64,000 nt of DNA from Desulfuromusa sp. (GTDB lineage Bacteria > Desulfobacterota > Desulfuromonadia > Desulfuromonadales > Geopsychrobacteraceae). Both the position numbers and the translations under genes were made by a program. The stretch spans positions 79,490 to 143,489 of the forward strand of contig JADGDX010000002.1 of the NCBI GenBank assembly GCA_016744675.1. Direction: 5' to 3'. The notes under the pieces were generated by a model. That model had not been told where the DNA came from. It saw nothing but the letters and a program-made list of their open reading frames with translations, and searched no databases. Positions 30,838-39,877 of the stretch are shown here, in pieces (the stretch's first letter is position 1; every line of letters begins with the position of its first letter).

Positions 30838-31209
30838 TCAGCATAAGCCAGAAACCTCGACGACAGGATAGCTTTCATCCAGCCAACCAAAAATTCCATC
30901 TGAAACATTATAGATTTCGATTCGCGGAGAAACTTCAACAAGGAGCTCACAGACCACCCGGGTCCGTCGACCTGTCCGTCAGATGAGCAGTATGGGCTGC
31001 TCAACGGGAACCAGTTCATTGAGTTGTCTGACCCATTCTTCAGGATGACAACTTCCATACTCATCAAAAAAGGTCAGCATATGGCTGCCTGCGACGATAC
31101 CCGTCAATTGCCATTCCTCGGGACGACGGACATCAACAAGAGCAGCCCCTTGTTGCAAAATATCGGGGACATCCCGACTATCAATACGCTTATAAGTTCT
31201 CTGGGGCAT
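30838..31209 (-). CDS. Rhodanese-like selenoprotein (UGA at the catalytic position)
   Basis: The frame begins at ATG 31209 behind TAGGA and encodes a single rhodanese domain (RIDSRDVPDIL, ALVDVRRPEEW). It meets TGA at 30979-30981 exactly where the catalytic cysteine belongs: ILLI-UGA-RTGRRT, the active-site loop normally written CRTGRR(S/T). Past the UGA the same frame continues with IEIYNVSDGIFGWLDESYPV, the normal C-terminal half of the domain, to TGA 30838-30840. Reading the UGA as selenocysteine gives an intact 123-residue protein with Sec77. A candidate SECIS hairpin lies 19 bases downstream. It would transfer sulfur or selenium through a selenol (inference). The radical SAM gene follows immediately. 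Confidence 0.87.
30949..30967 (-). promoter_or_regulatory. Candidate SECIS element of the rhodanese selenoprotein
   Basis: On the minus strand ACGGACC pairs with GGTCTGT (7 bp, one G-U) around the loop CGGGT. The loop starts 19 bases after the UGA and has G in its second position, fitting the bacterial SECIS pattern. Confidence 0.7.
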
Positions 31210-31288
31210 ACAACGTCCTACTTGAGGTCAATTATGAAATAAGTCACTGGCACAAAACAAACGTTTTGGATAAATCGATACAACACCG

Positions 31289-31322
31289 AAAAAAAATGGC
31301 TAAGCAATCCTATGCTTAGCCA
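31289..31322 (-). terminator. Intrinsic terminator
   Basis: On the minus strand TGGCTAAGCA pairs perfectly with TGCTTAGCCA around a 6-base loop, followed by eight T. It lies 41 bp after the stop of the gene at 31363-31797 and insulates the rhodanese gene. Confidence 0.9.
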
Positions 31323-31362
31323 GCTGATCCTTTTTTGCAAAACAATGAAGACCCTGGATAAT

Positions 31363-31797
31363 CTACTGAAACAAGACTCCGGATTCAAAATTGAAGAAAT
31401 AAACCTGGTAAGAGTCATCCGTTTCCAGAAGGCTGATTGTTACGGCGGTTTCCCCACTCGAGTATTGGGCATCTAGCACGTAAGTGACCACCATCTGCTG
31501 CCCGCCACCGTTCGATTTTTCTTTGAACTTCGCTTCCCCGATCTCTTGCAGTTCACCTATTTTGGACAATTCCTCTAAAATACTGTTCAGATTTTCAGGC
31601 GTAACCGTTTTCAAAACTTCTGGAGCTAGCAGTTGCTTAACAGTCTCAGGGTCCCATGTCGAAATTTCAGGGAGAACCTGATGGATATAAGGAATGGCGG
31701 TCCCATCATATTGAGATGATTGAACCGAACCATAATAAAGGTATGATGAAATTCCCACCACAAAAACAAAAATTACATAAGCAATAAATTTTTTCAC
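31363..31797 (-). CDS. Membrane-anchored or exported hypothetical protein
   Basis: 144 residues from GTG 31797, chosen because GGAAGAGG is well placed and the product then begins MKKFIAYVIFVFVVGISSYL, a signal anchor. An upstream ATG at 31884 would bury this helix inside the protein. The mature part has a Gly-Gly-Gly turn and a C-terminal beta-rich half (QQMVVTYVLDAQYSSGETAV), similar in outline to the NTF2-like or DUF4864-type fold, but I do not recognise the family. It is monocistronic with its own terminator. Confidence 0.7.
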   Translation of the reverse strand: MKKFIAYVIFVFVVGISSYLYYGSVQSSQYDGTAIPYIHQVLPEISTWDPETVKQLLAPEVLKTVTPENLNSILEELSKIGELQEIGEAKFKEKSNGGGQQMVVTYVLDAQYSSGETAVTISLLETDDSYQVYFFNFESGVLFQ

Positions 31798-31916
31798 TGA
31801 TTGCGCCTCTTCCAAAATGTTTTTATCAAATGACAAGGATGAAGCTAACTGATCGAGATTATTTTGACAAGAGATCTCTAACAACTCGCGACGTCGATAT
31901 CAATCACCAACAGCAC

Positions 31917-32747
31917 CTATTGCCGCGCCAAACGTAAGTTTTCAATATGAGTCTCAAAGTTGGAACGAAATGGGTTGATATCTAAACCACCACGACGTGT
32001 ATAGCGAGCATAAACTGTCAATTTTTCGGGCTGGCAATAACGCATCAGGTCGACAAAGATCCGCTCAACACACTGTTCATGAAACTCATTATGCTGGCGA
32101 AATGAAACCAAGTAACGAAGCAATGCTTCCGGGTTAATCTTATTCCCCCGATAACGGATTAAAACACTGCCCCAATCAGGCTGGTTTGTCACCAGACAAT
32201 TACTCTTTAATAAGTGACTGTGAAGCTCCTCTTCAACCTGCTGCTCAAAATCAGTTGAATTTTCCAGTATCGAAGGATCAAGAGAATAATGATCAATAGC
32301 AATATCCAGATCATCAATACACCGGCCAGGAAAACACTGGATGCGTTCGCTCACAAACTGCTCACTCTCTAGCAACCGTACCCTGACATCACTTCCGGCT
32401 GTCTGCGATAAATCCTTGATCATCAATTGCTCGACCTGTTCAAAATCGGAAAAACGGGTTTGATTAAATGAATTCAGATAAAGCTTGAATGATTTTGATT
32501 CAATCAAGTTCGGAGAAACACATGGGACATGAAATTCCCCCATAGCAACAATTGGCTTCCCTTTGAGGTTGAGCCACGAAAGTTCAAAAGCATTCCAAAT
32601 ATCATAACCGCCAAAAGGCAACACCCCCGTAACGCCGATAACATCGCGCTTCACCTGACGTGGAAAGGGGCAAAGGAGGGCAGAATCATACTCACTTTTA
32701 TAGACAGTATTCTTTCCCAGAGGCAGTATCGATTTTAAATCAGACAT
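31917..32747 (-). CDS. queF: QueF, preQ0 reductase of queuosine synthesis
   Basis: 276 residues, the long (two-domain, unimodular) form like E. coli YqcD. It reduces 7-cyano-7-deazaguanine to preQ1 with NADPH. The catalytic region [18 protein letters not shown] contains the nucleophilic cysteine and the family-defining E-S/L-KS-K segment, and [17 protein letters not shown] residues ([13 protein letters not shown]) occur in the C-terminal half. No preQ1 riboswitch is visible upstream. Confidence 0.96.
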   Translation of the reverse strand: MSDLKSILPLGKNTVYKSEYDSALLCPFPRQVKRDVIGVTGVLPFGGYDIWNAFELSWLNLKGKPIVAMGEFHVPCVSPNLIESKSFKLYLNSFNQTRFSDFEQVEQLMIKDLSQTAGSDVRVRLLESEQFVSERIQCFPGRCIDDLDIAIDHYSLDPSILENSTDFEQQVEEELHSHLLKSNCLVTNQPDWGSVLIRYRGNKINPEALLRYLVSFRQHNEFHEQCVERIFVDLMRYCQPEKLTVYARYTRRGGLDINPFRSNFETHIENLRLARQ

Positions 32748-32894
32748 AAAGACCTTTATGAAATAACAATGATCGCAAAAAATATTACCACTTTTAAGAA
32801 ATTGCTGATATGATTTCTCTTTAATGCTGGCAAGAGCAATCTAACCAGCTGAAGCATAAGTACTTTTTATTCAACCGTCAACATGGAGAACGTT

Positions 32895-34001
32895 ATGAAA
32901 GTCGGATTAATTGGCTGGCGCGGTATGGTAGGTTCCGTGCTCATGCAACGGATGCTTGAAGAGGAAGATCTCTCTGCTGTCGTCCCGGTATTTTTCTCTA
33001 CTTCACAAGCTGGACAAGCAGCTCCTGATTTCGGTCAAAAACCGGGGTTACTGGAAGACGCTAAGGATATTTCCAAGCTTGTAGAGCAGGATGTCATTAT
33101 CACCTGTCAAGGGGGGGATTACACCAAAGAGATCCATCCTAAGCTCCGCGCAACAGGGTGGGACGGGTACTGGATTGATGCTGCATCAACACTGCGAATG
33201 GAAGACAATACGGTCATTATTCTTGACCCCATTAACCGTGATGTGATCGATGCCGCTCTGGACAATGGCTGTAAAGACTTCATCGGTGGAAACTGCACTG
33301 TAAGTTTGATGCTGATGGCAATTGGTGGCTTGTTTAATGCTGGGCTGGTTGATTGGGTTAGCTCTATGACCTATCAAGCCGCTTCAGGTGCTGGAGCACC
33401 TAACATGCGTGAGCTGCTGACACAAATGGGAACCCTGAATGATTGTGTCTCTCAGGAGCTACAAACTCCAGGGTCCGCTATTCTAGAAATCGACAAAAAA
33501 GTCACAGACACCCTGCGCAGTGATGACTTCCCCAAAGCTGCGTTCGGATTTCCCTTAGCCGGCAGTGTTCTCCCTTGGATTGATCGTGAAGTTGAAGATG
33601 GTCAGAGCCGGGAAGAGTGGAAAGGGATCGCTGAAACTAACAAAATTCTCGATAGTCAAACCGCCATTCCAATTGATGGGATCTGTGTCCGTATTGGCTC
33701 AATGCGCTGCCACAGTCAAGCGTTGACGATCAAACTTAATAAAGATCTCCCAATTGAGGAAATAGAATCTCTGATCAGCAATGGAAATCAATGGGTTCAG
33801 CTGGTTTCCAACACAAAAGCAGACACTCTGGAGAAACTGACTCCTGCTGCTGTTTCTGGAACGCTGGAAATTCCCGTTGGCCGGGTTCGAAAAATGCACA
33901 TGGGACCAGAGTATCTCTCTGTTTTCACCTGTGGAGATCAGCTCCTCTGGGGAGCAGCTGAGCCACTTCGCCGGATGATGCGGATTTTGGCAGAAAAGTA
34001 A
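32895..34001 (+). CDS. asd: Aspartate-semialdehyde dehydrogenase (gammaproteobacterial type)
   Basis: 368 residues from ATG 32895, with GGAG upstream. It reduces aspartyl phosphate to aspartate semialdehyde for lysine, threonine and methionine. The start [20 protein letters not shown], the catalytic [11 protein letters not shown] and [11 protein letters not shown] closely resemble the E. coli/Vibrio enzyme as I remember it. Many Desulfuromonadales carry the other Asd subtype, so gene transfer is possible but unproven. The neighbouring lysC is on the opposite strand. Confidence 0.95.
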   Translation: MKVGLIGWRGMVGSVLMQRMLEEEDLSAVVPVFFSTSQAGQAAPDFGQKPGLLEDAKDISKLVEQDVIITCQGGDYTKEIHPKLRATGWDGYWIDAASTLRMEDNTVIILDPINRDVIDAALDNGCKDFIGGNCTVSLMLMAIGGLFNAGLVDWVSSMTYQAASGAGAPNMRELLTQMGTLNDCVSQELQTPGSAILEIDKKVTDTLRSDDFPKAAFGFPLAGSVLPWIDREVEDGQSREEWKGIAETNKILDSQTAIPIDGICVRIGSMRCHSQALTIKLNKDLPIEEIESLISNGNQWVQLVSNTKADTLEKLTPAAVSGTLEIPVGRVRKMHMGPEYLSVFTCGDQLLWGAAEPLRRMMRILAEK

Positions 34002-34012
34002 CACTTTAAAAA

Positions 34013-34049
34013 TCACAGCAGCCCCCTGATACTTGTCCGGGGGCTGTGA
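34013..34049. terminator. Terminator-like hairpin after asd
   Basis: TCACAG(CAG)CCCCC pairs with GGGGGCTGTGA with a three-base bulge. On the minus side five T follow, on the plus side the tail is A-rich. It probably ends asd or blocks transcription arriving from the right. Confidence 0.5.
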
Positions 34050-34119
34050 ATAAAAAACATCTACTAAACTATTGGCTGTGGGGGGTCGATGTAATAGAAA
34101 ATCTCATCAAGGTGTGAAA

Positions 34120-34260
34120 ATGTCAAAAGATATGCTCAAATTGGTTATTCTGCTTATTGTCGTCGCAGTGATTATCTTGGGAATCTATTTCCTGGGGAAA
34201 TCCGTTGACAACAAGAGTAAATACCAACACCCCATCAGCAGACAGGGCGGAAGCTGGTAA
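34120..34260 (+). CDS. Small single-helix membrane protein
   Basis: 46 residues from ATG 34120 with AAGGTG upstream. A single hydrophobic helix (KLVILLIVVAVIILGIYFL) is followed by a short polar tail. I do not recognise a family. It lies between asd and the convergent lysC. Confidence 0.5.
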   Translation: MSKDMLKLVILLIVVAVIILGIYFLGKSVDNKSKYQHPISRQGGSW

Positions 34261-34298
34261 CACACCTCCGCCCGGTAACAAGCTGTCTCTTTAAGAAA

Positions 34299-35534
34299 CT
34301 ACAGTACTTCTTCAATCTCTGGTAGATCCAAGCCAAAGGCTTTATGTAAAACCCGTACCGCTAATTCGGTGTACTTCGCATCAACGACGCAAGAGACCTT
34401 GATCTCACTGGTTGAAATCATTTGAATATTAATTCCCTCTTCTGACAGAGCAGAGAACATGGTGCTAGCAACACCAGCATGGGAACGCATACCGACACCA
34501 ATAATTGACACTTTTGAAATTTCCATGTCATGGCTAATACCGCGAGCATTGATTTTTTCAGCAATCTTTTCAACAATTTCAACAGCCTTTTTACAGTCAC
34601 TTTTAGGGACTGTAAAAGTCATGTCAGTTGCACCCTCATGCGAGATATTTTGAATGATCATATCAACAGTGATATTATTTTCACTCAGTGGGGTAAAAAT
34701 CTGTGAAGAAATCCCCGGTTGATCTGGCACACCAAAAATACTGATCTTTGCTTCATCTTTATTATAAGCCACACCTGAAACCAGCACAGTTTCCATCTCG
34801 TGATCCTCCTTCATTACCAGCGTACCCTGTCCATCATGAAAGCTGGAACGTACGTGAATGACAACATTATATTTTTTAGCGAATTCAACGCTACGAATCT
34901 GCAGAACTTTTGCCCCTAAAGAGGCCATTTCAAGCATTTCATCGTAGGATATTTTTTCAATCTTTTGTGCTTCAGGGACCATTCTCGGGTCAGTGGTGTA
35001 AACCCCATCAACATCCGTGTAGATTTCACAAACATCTGCCTTCAATGCAGCGGCAACCGCCACAGCCGAGGTATCAGATCCACCGCGACCGAGTGTTGTG
35101 ATGTTCCCTTCACCGTCGGTTCCTTGGAATCCAGCGACAATAACAATTGTCCCCTTCTTCAGATCTCCACGGATATTCTCATCCCCAATACTCTTGATCC
35201 GGGCTTTTGCGTGTGCCTTATCGGTGAGCATAGGGATTTGCGAGCCAAGGTAACTTCTGGCATCGTAACCCATCGATTGTAAACACATCGACAACAATGA
35301 AATTGTGACCTGCTCACCCGTCGAAACGAGAACGTCATATTCGCGTTCACAAGGCGTTTCGGTAATTTCAGCCGCCAAAGCCACCAAGCGATTTGTTTCA
35401 CCAGACATGGCCGAGACAATAACAACAACGTCATTCCCTTCGTCATAAGTCTTGGCAATCCGGCTGGCGACATTGCGGATCCGCTCTACGGATCCCACCG
35501 AAGTACCACCATATTTCTGAACAACCAGAGCCAT
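34299..35534 (-). CDS. lysC: Aspartate kinase
   Basis: 411 residues from ATG 35534, preferred over 35546 because the upstream AAGGAGG would touch the earlier codon, and [15 protein letters not shown] is the standard start. It phosphorylates aspartate, feeding lysine, threonine and methionine. The kinase domain ([27 protein letters not shown]) is followed by two ACT domains (about 265-330 and 345-405; [26 protein letters not shown]), so feedback control by lysine/threonine is likely. No lysine riboswitch is seen upstream. Confidence 0.97.
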   Translation of the reverse strand: MALVVQKYGGTSVGSVERIRNVASRIAKTYDEGNDVVVIVSAMSGETNRLVALAAEITETPCEREYDVLVSTGEQVTISLLSMCLQSMGYDARSYLGSQIPMLTDKAHAKARIKSIGDENIRGDLKKGTIVIVAGFQGTDGEGNITTLGRGGSDTSAVAVAAALKADVCEIYTDVDGVYTTDPRMVPEAQKIEKISYDEMLEMASLGAKVLQIRSVEFAKKYNVVIHVRSSFHDGQGTLVMKEDHEMETVLVSGVAYNKDEAKISIFGVPDQPGISSQIFTPLSENNITVDMIIQNISHEGATDMTFTVPKSDCKKAVEIVEKIAEKINARGISHDMEISKVSIIGVGMRSHAGVASTMFSALSEEGINIQMISTSEIKVSCVVDAKYTELAVRVLHKAFGLDLPEIEEVL

Positions 35535-35758
35535 AACAGTCCTCATCCTCCTTATCAGGGGCTACCGACAGATATCGTTCCAACCATCGGCTCTTACAAA
35601 GTTTTAAATCTCAAGAATGTACTTTAATATCAGGAAACTCAAAGGCGGTCAAAATCTTTTTCGACGCAAGGAAATTTAGACAAAAAATGAGCTGGTTTTT
35701 ATTGTCATCAGCCCTTTTTTTGCCTAAATAATAATGAGAGGGAAATAAGACGAGCTTA

Positions 35759-35965
35759 TTACTTTCTTCGGTCAATTCCCGCAAAACTGTCGTCTTCGCT
35801 ATGGCGAATCGAATCACTTGCAACATTGACCCAACCACTGGAACGCTCAAATTTTTCGACCTGTCGCGAATTAATTAAAGTACTGAGTAAGGCTGGACTA
35901 ATACGGTCCTTAACACCATTTTTGTAAATAACATTAATCTGGACGTTCTGCCTGAAGAAACCCAT
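35759..35965 (-). CDS. Small conserved deltaproteobacterial-type protein
   Basis: 68 residues; GGGGGT lies just before the ATG. The pattern (INVIYKNGVKDRISPALLSTLI, then FERSSGWVNVASDSIR) and the basic ending FAGIDRRK resemble a small family in Geobacter relatives that ends in Y-GPERR, from memory. It has no known function and no signal or membrane helix. The 224 bp between it and lysC hold nothing I recognise. Confidence 0.65.
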   Translation of the reverse strand: MGFFRQNVQINVIYKNGVKDRISPALLSTLINSRQVEKFERSSGWVNVASDSIRHSEDDSFAGIDRRK

Positions 35966-36104
35966 AAATAGACCCCCTTTCCGCTACTGTCCTTGCAAGA
36001 GTAACCGAAATTCAGTAAATATCAAGTCAAGTTGATTATTTTCAGTCTATTTATTAACAACTTAGAGTCTCAATTATGATTTAACACAGAGATGAATTTA
36101 CAAA

Positions 36105-36761
36105 TCAACGATCGGACTCTAATCCAGATGCAATAGCTGACATCAACCGCTCAACAATTAACAGGTGAGTCTCCTTTTTATCCTCAAGCTCAAGAAGATC
36201 AGAAAAATCAATGGGATCTCCAAAAGAGATTTTTCCCTGCTGCCCAACGTTAAAAAAGTTCCAGTGGTTTATTCCTGACAAAGCTGTTGGGATGACGACG
36301 GGTTGATGTTCGTAAATCAACTTGCCGACACCACGATTTCCTGCTCCAAGCTTGCCATCCTTATGGCGTGTTCCTTCGGGAAAAAGCATCACCTTCTGGG
36401 TCTGCAACAAATCACCTAAATGCTTACCCGCACGAATATCGCGACCACGTTTAACTGGAAAAGCCCCCCAAGAACGATATAAGGCTCCAATCAGAACGTT
36501 TTTAAACAGCTCTTCTTTCGCCGGAGCCCAAACCATTTGCCGAGGATGGAATTTCACAACTGTGGCTGGGATAAAAACCGTATCGTAACCGGAAATGTGA
36601 TTTGCCGCGAGAAGGACTCCCCCACTTGCAGGGATATTTTCAGCACCGACAACCAGAAATCGGTTTATAACACTCGCATAAAAACGAATAACCGCAGAAC
36701 TTACTGTCACCCAAAGGCGACGGGCAAACGAAACTTTCAAGGACAAACTCCCTCTCTTCAA
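36105..36761 (-). CDS. plsC: 1-acyl-sn-glycerol-3-phosphate acyltransferase
   Basis: 218 residues. It acylates lysophosphatidic acid in phospholipid synthesis at the inner membrane. Motif I is AANHISGYDTVF (HX4D), motif III is LFPEGTRHKDG, and a downstream VVIPTALSG fits motif IV. The N-terminal hydrophobic helix anchors it. It is the PlsC group but could be a related lyso-lipid acyltransferase. It is divergent from the TerB-DnaJ gene. Confidence 0.88.
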   Translation of the reverse strand: MKRGSLSLKVSFARRLWVTVSSAVIRFYASVINRFLVVGAENIPASGGVLLAANHISGYDTVFIPATVVKFHPRQMVWAPAKEELFKNVLIGALYRSWGAFPVKRGRDIRAGKHLGDLLQTQKVMLFPEGTRHKDGKLGAGNRGVGKLIYEHQPVVIPTALSGINHWNFFNVGQQGKISFGDPIDFSDLLELEDKKETHLLIVERLMSAIASGLESDR

Positions 36762-36887
36762 TATTGATGTCAGTCAGAGCAACTACGAATAAAAGTCCTT
36801 GCAGCGGCCATAAACATCACTCATTATACCTACCTTGTCTAAATCTACCATGAATATAAATAGTATTTACTGAAAAGGATAATAATT

Positions 36888-37649
36888 ATGGGTTGGTTAT
36901 CAGGAGTTATTGGCGGCGGTCTAGGAGCAATGATTGCGGGGCCTTTCGGTGCGATTATGGGTGCTGCCATCGGCTCGTCTATGGGGAGTTCTCGAAATTC
37001 GACCGCAGGAAGAATCGGCACGAATCAATCTCAACAACGCCAAGCGATATTTTTTACGGCCGCCTTTTCCATGGTGGGAAAACTTGCTAAAGCAGATGGT
37101 CGGGTTTGTCCCGATGAAATTGCAGCGATTGAAAAAATTGCCAAAGAAGCCCTCGGGTTAGACAACCAAACCCGCGCTTACGCTATCAACGTCTTTACTG
37201 AGGCAAAAGATCGGCCGGAGTCATTTTCAGACTATGCCCGTCAATTCGGCGATGTATTCCGTCAAGATCAGCAACTGTGCCAGTTTATGATGACCTTTTT
37301 ATTTCAAGTGGCGATGGCAGACGGAGAACTCCATCCCCAGGAAGAGAACATGTTACTTGAGGCTAAATCCGCATTTTCTCTCCATGAAAGCGTTTACCAA
37401 TCCTTACGTAGTCGCTACGTTGGTCTCCACTCTTCATCGGTCAGTCTGAGTAAACATTATGAAAACCTCGGCATTTCAAATAACGCAACAGCGCCTGAAA
37501 TCAAAAAGGCTTATCGTCAGAAAGCGACCGAATTTCACCCCGACAAAATTGAAGGCAAAGGGTTGCCCCCAGAATTTATTAAATTTGCGAATGATCGTCT
37601 CGCAGAAATCAATGAATCCTATGATGCCATCATGGCCGCTCAAAAATAA
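36888..37649 (+). CDS. DjlA-like TerB and J-domain co-chaperone
   Basis: 253 residues. A glycine-rich hydrophobic N-terminus ([20 protein letters not shown]) probably inserts in the membrane. The middle is a TerB domain (about 47-165; [34 protein letters not shown]). The C-terminal J domain (about 188-250) keeps the HPD motif in ATEFHPDKI. This is the domain order of DjlA, which activates DnaK at the membrane. pgi follows 20 bp later. Confidence 0.9.
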   Translation: MGWLSGVIGGGLGAMIAGPFGAIMGAAIGSSMGSSRNSTAGRIGTNQSQQRQAIFFTAAFSMVGKLAKADGRVCPDEIAAIEKIAKEALGLDNQTRAYAINVFTEAKDRPESFSDYARQFGDVFRQDQQLCQFMMTFLFQVAMADGELHPQEENMLLEAKSAFSLHESVYQSLRSRYVGLHSSSVSLSKHYENLGISNNATAPEIKKAYRQKATEFHPDKIEGKGLPPEFIKFANDRLAEINESYDAIMAAQK

Positions 37650-37669
37650 CTCTGGAAGAGGGGTGTTTG

Positions 37670-39319
37670 ATGTCTGAACTCACAAAACTTTCAGCTTGGC
37701 AAGCGCTACAAAAACATTTTCAAAGTATTGAAAAGTTACATTTGCGCGACTTGTTTACCGAGGATCAACAACGATTTGAAACGTTTTCACTTAAGTTCAA
37801 TGACATTCTCTTCGATTATTCCAAACACCGGATCACCACGACCACAAGAACACTCCTCATTGAACTCGCTGAACAAACCGGGCTTAAGAAAAAGATCAAT
37901 GCCATGTTTGCCGGAGAAGAAATCAACATCACAGAAAAACGACCGGTTCTTCATGTTGCCTTACGCAACCGCAGCAATCACCCCATCCTCGTTGACGGAC
38001 AAGACGTCATGCCACGGGTCAATCACGTCCTCACCAAAATGGGACAATTCTGTGACCAAGTCCGAAGCGGACAGTGGCGTGGTGCCACAGGGAAAGCCAT
38101 TACCGACATTGTCAATATTGGCATAGGTGGGTCAGATCTCGGGCCATTGATGGTCACTGAGGCGTTAAAACCGTATAAACATGAGCGCCTAAACTTCCAC
38201 TTTGTTTCTAATGTTGACGCAACCCATTTGGCTGAAGTTTTAGATCAGATCAACCCCGAGACTTCACTCTTTCTGATCGCGTCAAAAACATTTACGACCC
38301 AAGAAACCATGGCTAACGCCCACTCTGCCAGAAGCTGGCTGCTAGAGCAGATCAAGGATGAAACAGCAGTAGCCCGACACTTTGTTGCCATGTCGACCAA
38401 TCAAGAAAAGGTCTGTGAATTCGGTATTGATCCAGACAATATGTTCGAATTCTGGGACTGGGTGGGGGGACGCTATTCGCTCTGGTCAGCAATCGGCCTG
38501 TCGATTGCCCTAGCTATTGGTATGGATCAGTTTGAAGAACTTCTCGCTGGAGCTCATCAGGTTGATGAACACTTTCGCACCGCACCCTTTGACCAAAACA
38601 TCCCTGTCCTGATGGGCCTCCTCGGAGTCTGGTACAACAATTTCTTTGCTGCAGACTCCCATGCCATTCTTCCTTATGACCAATATATGCACCGCTTTCC
38701 TGCCTACTTTCAACAAGGCGATATGGAGAGCAATGGCAAATGTGTCACTGTCTCTGGAGCATCTGTTGATTACTCAACAGGCCCGATTATTTGGGGGGAA
38801 CCTGGCACCAACGGACAACACGCCTTTTACCAACTCCTGCACCAAGGGACCAAACTGATTCCAGCTGACTTTATAGCGCCGATCACGAGTCACAATCCAC
38901 TTGGGGAACACCACCAACTTCTCCTCTCCAACTTCTTTGCCCAACCAGAAGCACTGATGAAGGGGAAAACGGCAACAGAAGTCAGGGCTGAACTTGGGGC
39001 CGAGGGGGTTGATAAAGATCAGATTGAACAACTTTTGCCGCACAAGGTGTTCAACGGCAATCGCCCAAGCAGTTCATTTCTTTTTGACAAACTCACACCA
39101 CGAACTCTCGGGTCACTGATTGCCCTTTATGAACATAAGATTTTCACTCAAGGGGTCATCTGGAACGTCAATTCATTTGATCAGTGGGGAGTCGAACTCG
39201 GTAAACAATTAGCAAAAAAAATTCTTCCCGAACTTCAACAAGGCCAGTCTGTCGATAGCCATGATTGCTCGACGAATGGTTTAATCAATTATTATCGGCA
39301 ACATTCATTTACGAAATAG
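37670..39319 (+). CDS. pgi: Glucose-6-phosphate isomerase
   Basis: 549 residues from ATG 37670 with AGAGGGG upstream. It interconverts glucose-6-phosphate and fructose-6-phosphate. The two PGI signatures are clear ([15 protein letters not shown] near 155-170 and the C-terminal [17 protein letters not shown]), with [18 protein letters not shown] between them. The length matches the E. coli-type enzyme. Confidence 0.98.
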   Translation: MSELTKLSAWQALQKHFQSIEKLHLRDLFTEDQQRFETFSLKFNDILFDYSKHRITTTTRTLLIELAEQTGLKKKINAMFAGEEINITEKRPVLHVALRNRSNHPILVDGQDVMPRVNHVLTKMGQFCDQVRSGQWRGATGKAITDIVNIGIGGSDLGPLMVTEALKPYKHERLNFHFVSNVDATHLAEVLDQINPETSLFLIASKTFTTQETMANAHSARSWLLEQIKDETAVARHFVAMSTNQEKVCEFGIDPDNMFEFWDWVGGRYSLWSAIGLSIALAIGMDQFEELLAGAHQVDEHFRTAPFDQNIPVLMGLLGVWYNNFFAADSHAILPYDQYMHRFPAYFQQGDMESNGKCVTVSGASVDYSTGPIIWGEPGTNGQHAFYQLLHQGTKLIPADFIAPITSHNPLGEHHQLLLSNFFAQPEALMKGKTATEVRAELGAEGVDKDQIEQLLPHKVFNGNRPSSSFLFDKLTPRTLGSLIALYEHKIFTQGVIWNVNSFDQWGVELGKQLAKKILPELQQGQSVDSHDCSTNGLINYYRQHSFTK

Positions 39320-39519
39320 TCCCTTTATTTAGCTACTAATTGGCTCATCACTATTTCGTCCCCTAGATCGTCAATCGGTCCTTATCAGCCAGAAAAAACC
39401 CACAGAAAACCCCCACTCAACGTTCAGCTTTACCACAAGTTCATCTTTCTGGAACTCAACAAACCATACATAAAGTAAACCCTCCCTCATCACTGGACCT
39501 ACGTTTCTCACCTCATGAT

Positions 39520-39538
39520 GATAATGAAATAAAATTTC
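39520..39538. promoter_or_regulatory. Fur-box-like site upstream of feoA
   Basis: GATAATGA followed by a partly degenerate second half matches 13 of 19 positions of the classical Fur box by eye. It lies directly beside the Crp-type palindrome in the 306-bp gene-free stretch between pgi and feoA. Confidence 0.5.
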
Positions 39539-39542
39539 AAAG

Positions 39543-39558
39543 TGTGATCCAAGTCACA
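39543..39558. promoter_or_regulatory. Crp-type palindrome controlling feoAB
   Basis: TGTGA-TCCAAG-TCACA, a perfect Crp-type half-site pair. A -10-like CATAGT at 39580-39585 lies at the distance expected when the site is centred at -41.5, so activation of feoA by the Crp/Fnr protein encoded at 54648-55355 is likely. Confidence 0.75.
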
Positions 39559-39625
39559 GAAAGGGCTCAATGATTCAGGCATAGTTCACAGCCTGCTATT
39601 ACACCTTTTGCAATCAGGAGAAACC

Positions 39626-39877
39626 GTGACGCAATCAGTTGACCCCAGTGTGTATTTGTCCGATTTACAAAAAAATCAAAAAGGGATCATTCGCCAATGC
39701 TCCGCAACGGGAATGCTGAAACAAAAACTTCTCAGCATGGGATTTATTCCTGGAGCTGAAATTATCGTCCTTAGAAATGCTCCTCTTCGCGATCCTATTG
39801 AAATTGGGATTCATGATTGTTTGGTAAGCATAAGAAGAAGCGAAGCGGCTCTGCTGAAAGTTGAAATGTCATGTTAA
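39626..39877 (+). CDS. feoA: FeoA, ferrous iron transport accessory protein
   Basis: 83 residues from GTG 39626, chosen because CAGGAG sits six bases upstream; the earlier TTG 39608 lacks a site. It is an SH3-like cytoplasmic protein (LSDLQKNQKGIIRQCSATGM, LLSMGFIPGAEIIVLRNAPL, the usual L-x-x-G-FxxG pattern) that works with FeoB in Fe(II) uptake. Its last codons overlap feoB. Confidence 0.94.
   Translation: MTQSVDPSVYLSDLQKNQKGIIRQCSATGMLKQKLLSMGFIPGAEIIVLRNAPLRDPIEIGIHDCLVSIRRSEAALLKVEMSC

Noticed and set aside
30834..31067. A separate minus-strand reading frame across the rhodanese C-terminus, which could suggest a frameshifted pseudogene
   Set aside because: The rhodanese continues in its original frame after the UGA, with motif-quality sequence and a Sec-compatible hairpin, so no frameshift is needed.
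35611..35850. 79-codon minus-strand frame after lysC
   Set aside because: It overlaps the better supported 68-residue gene at 35759-35965 and lacks a ribosome site.
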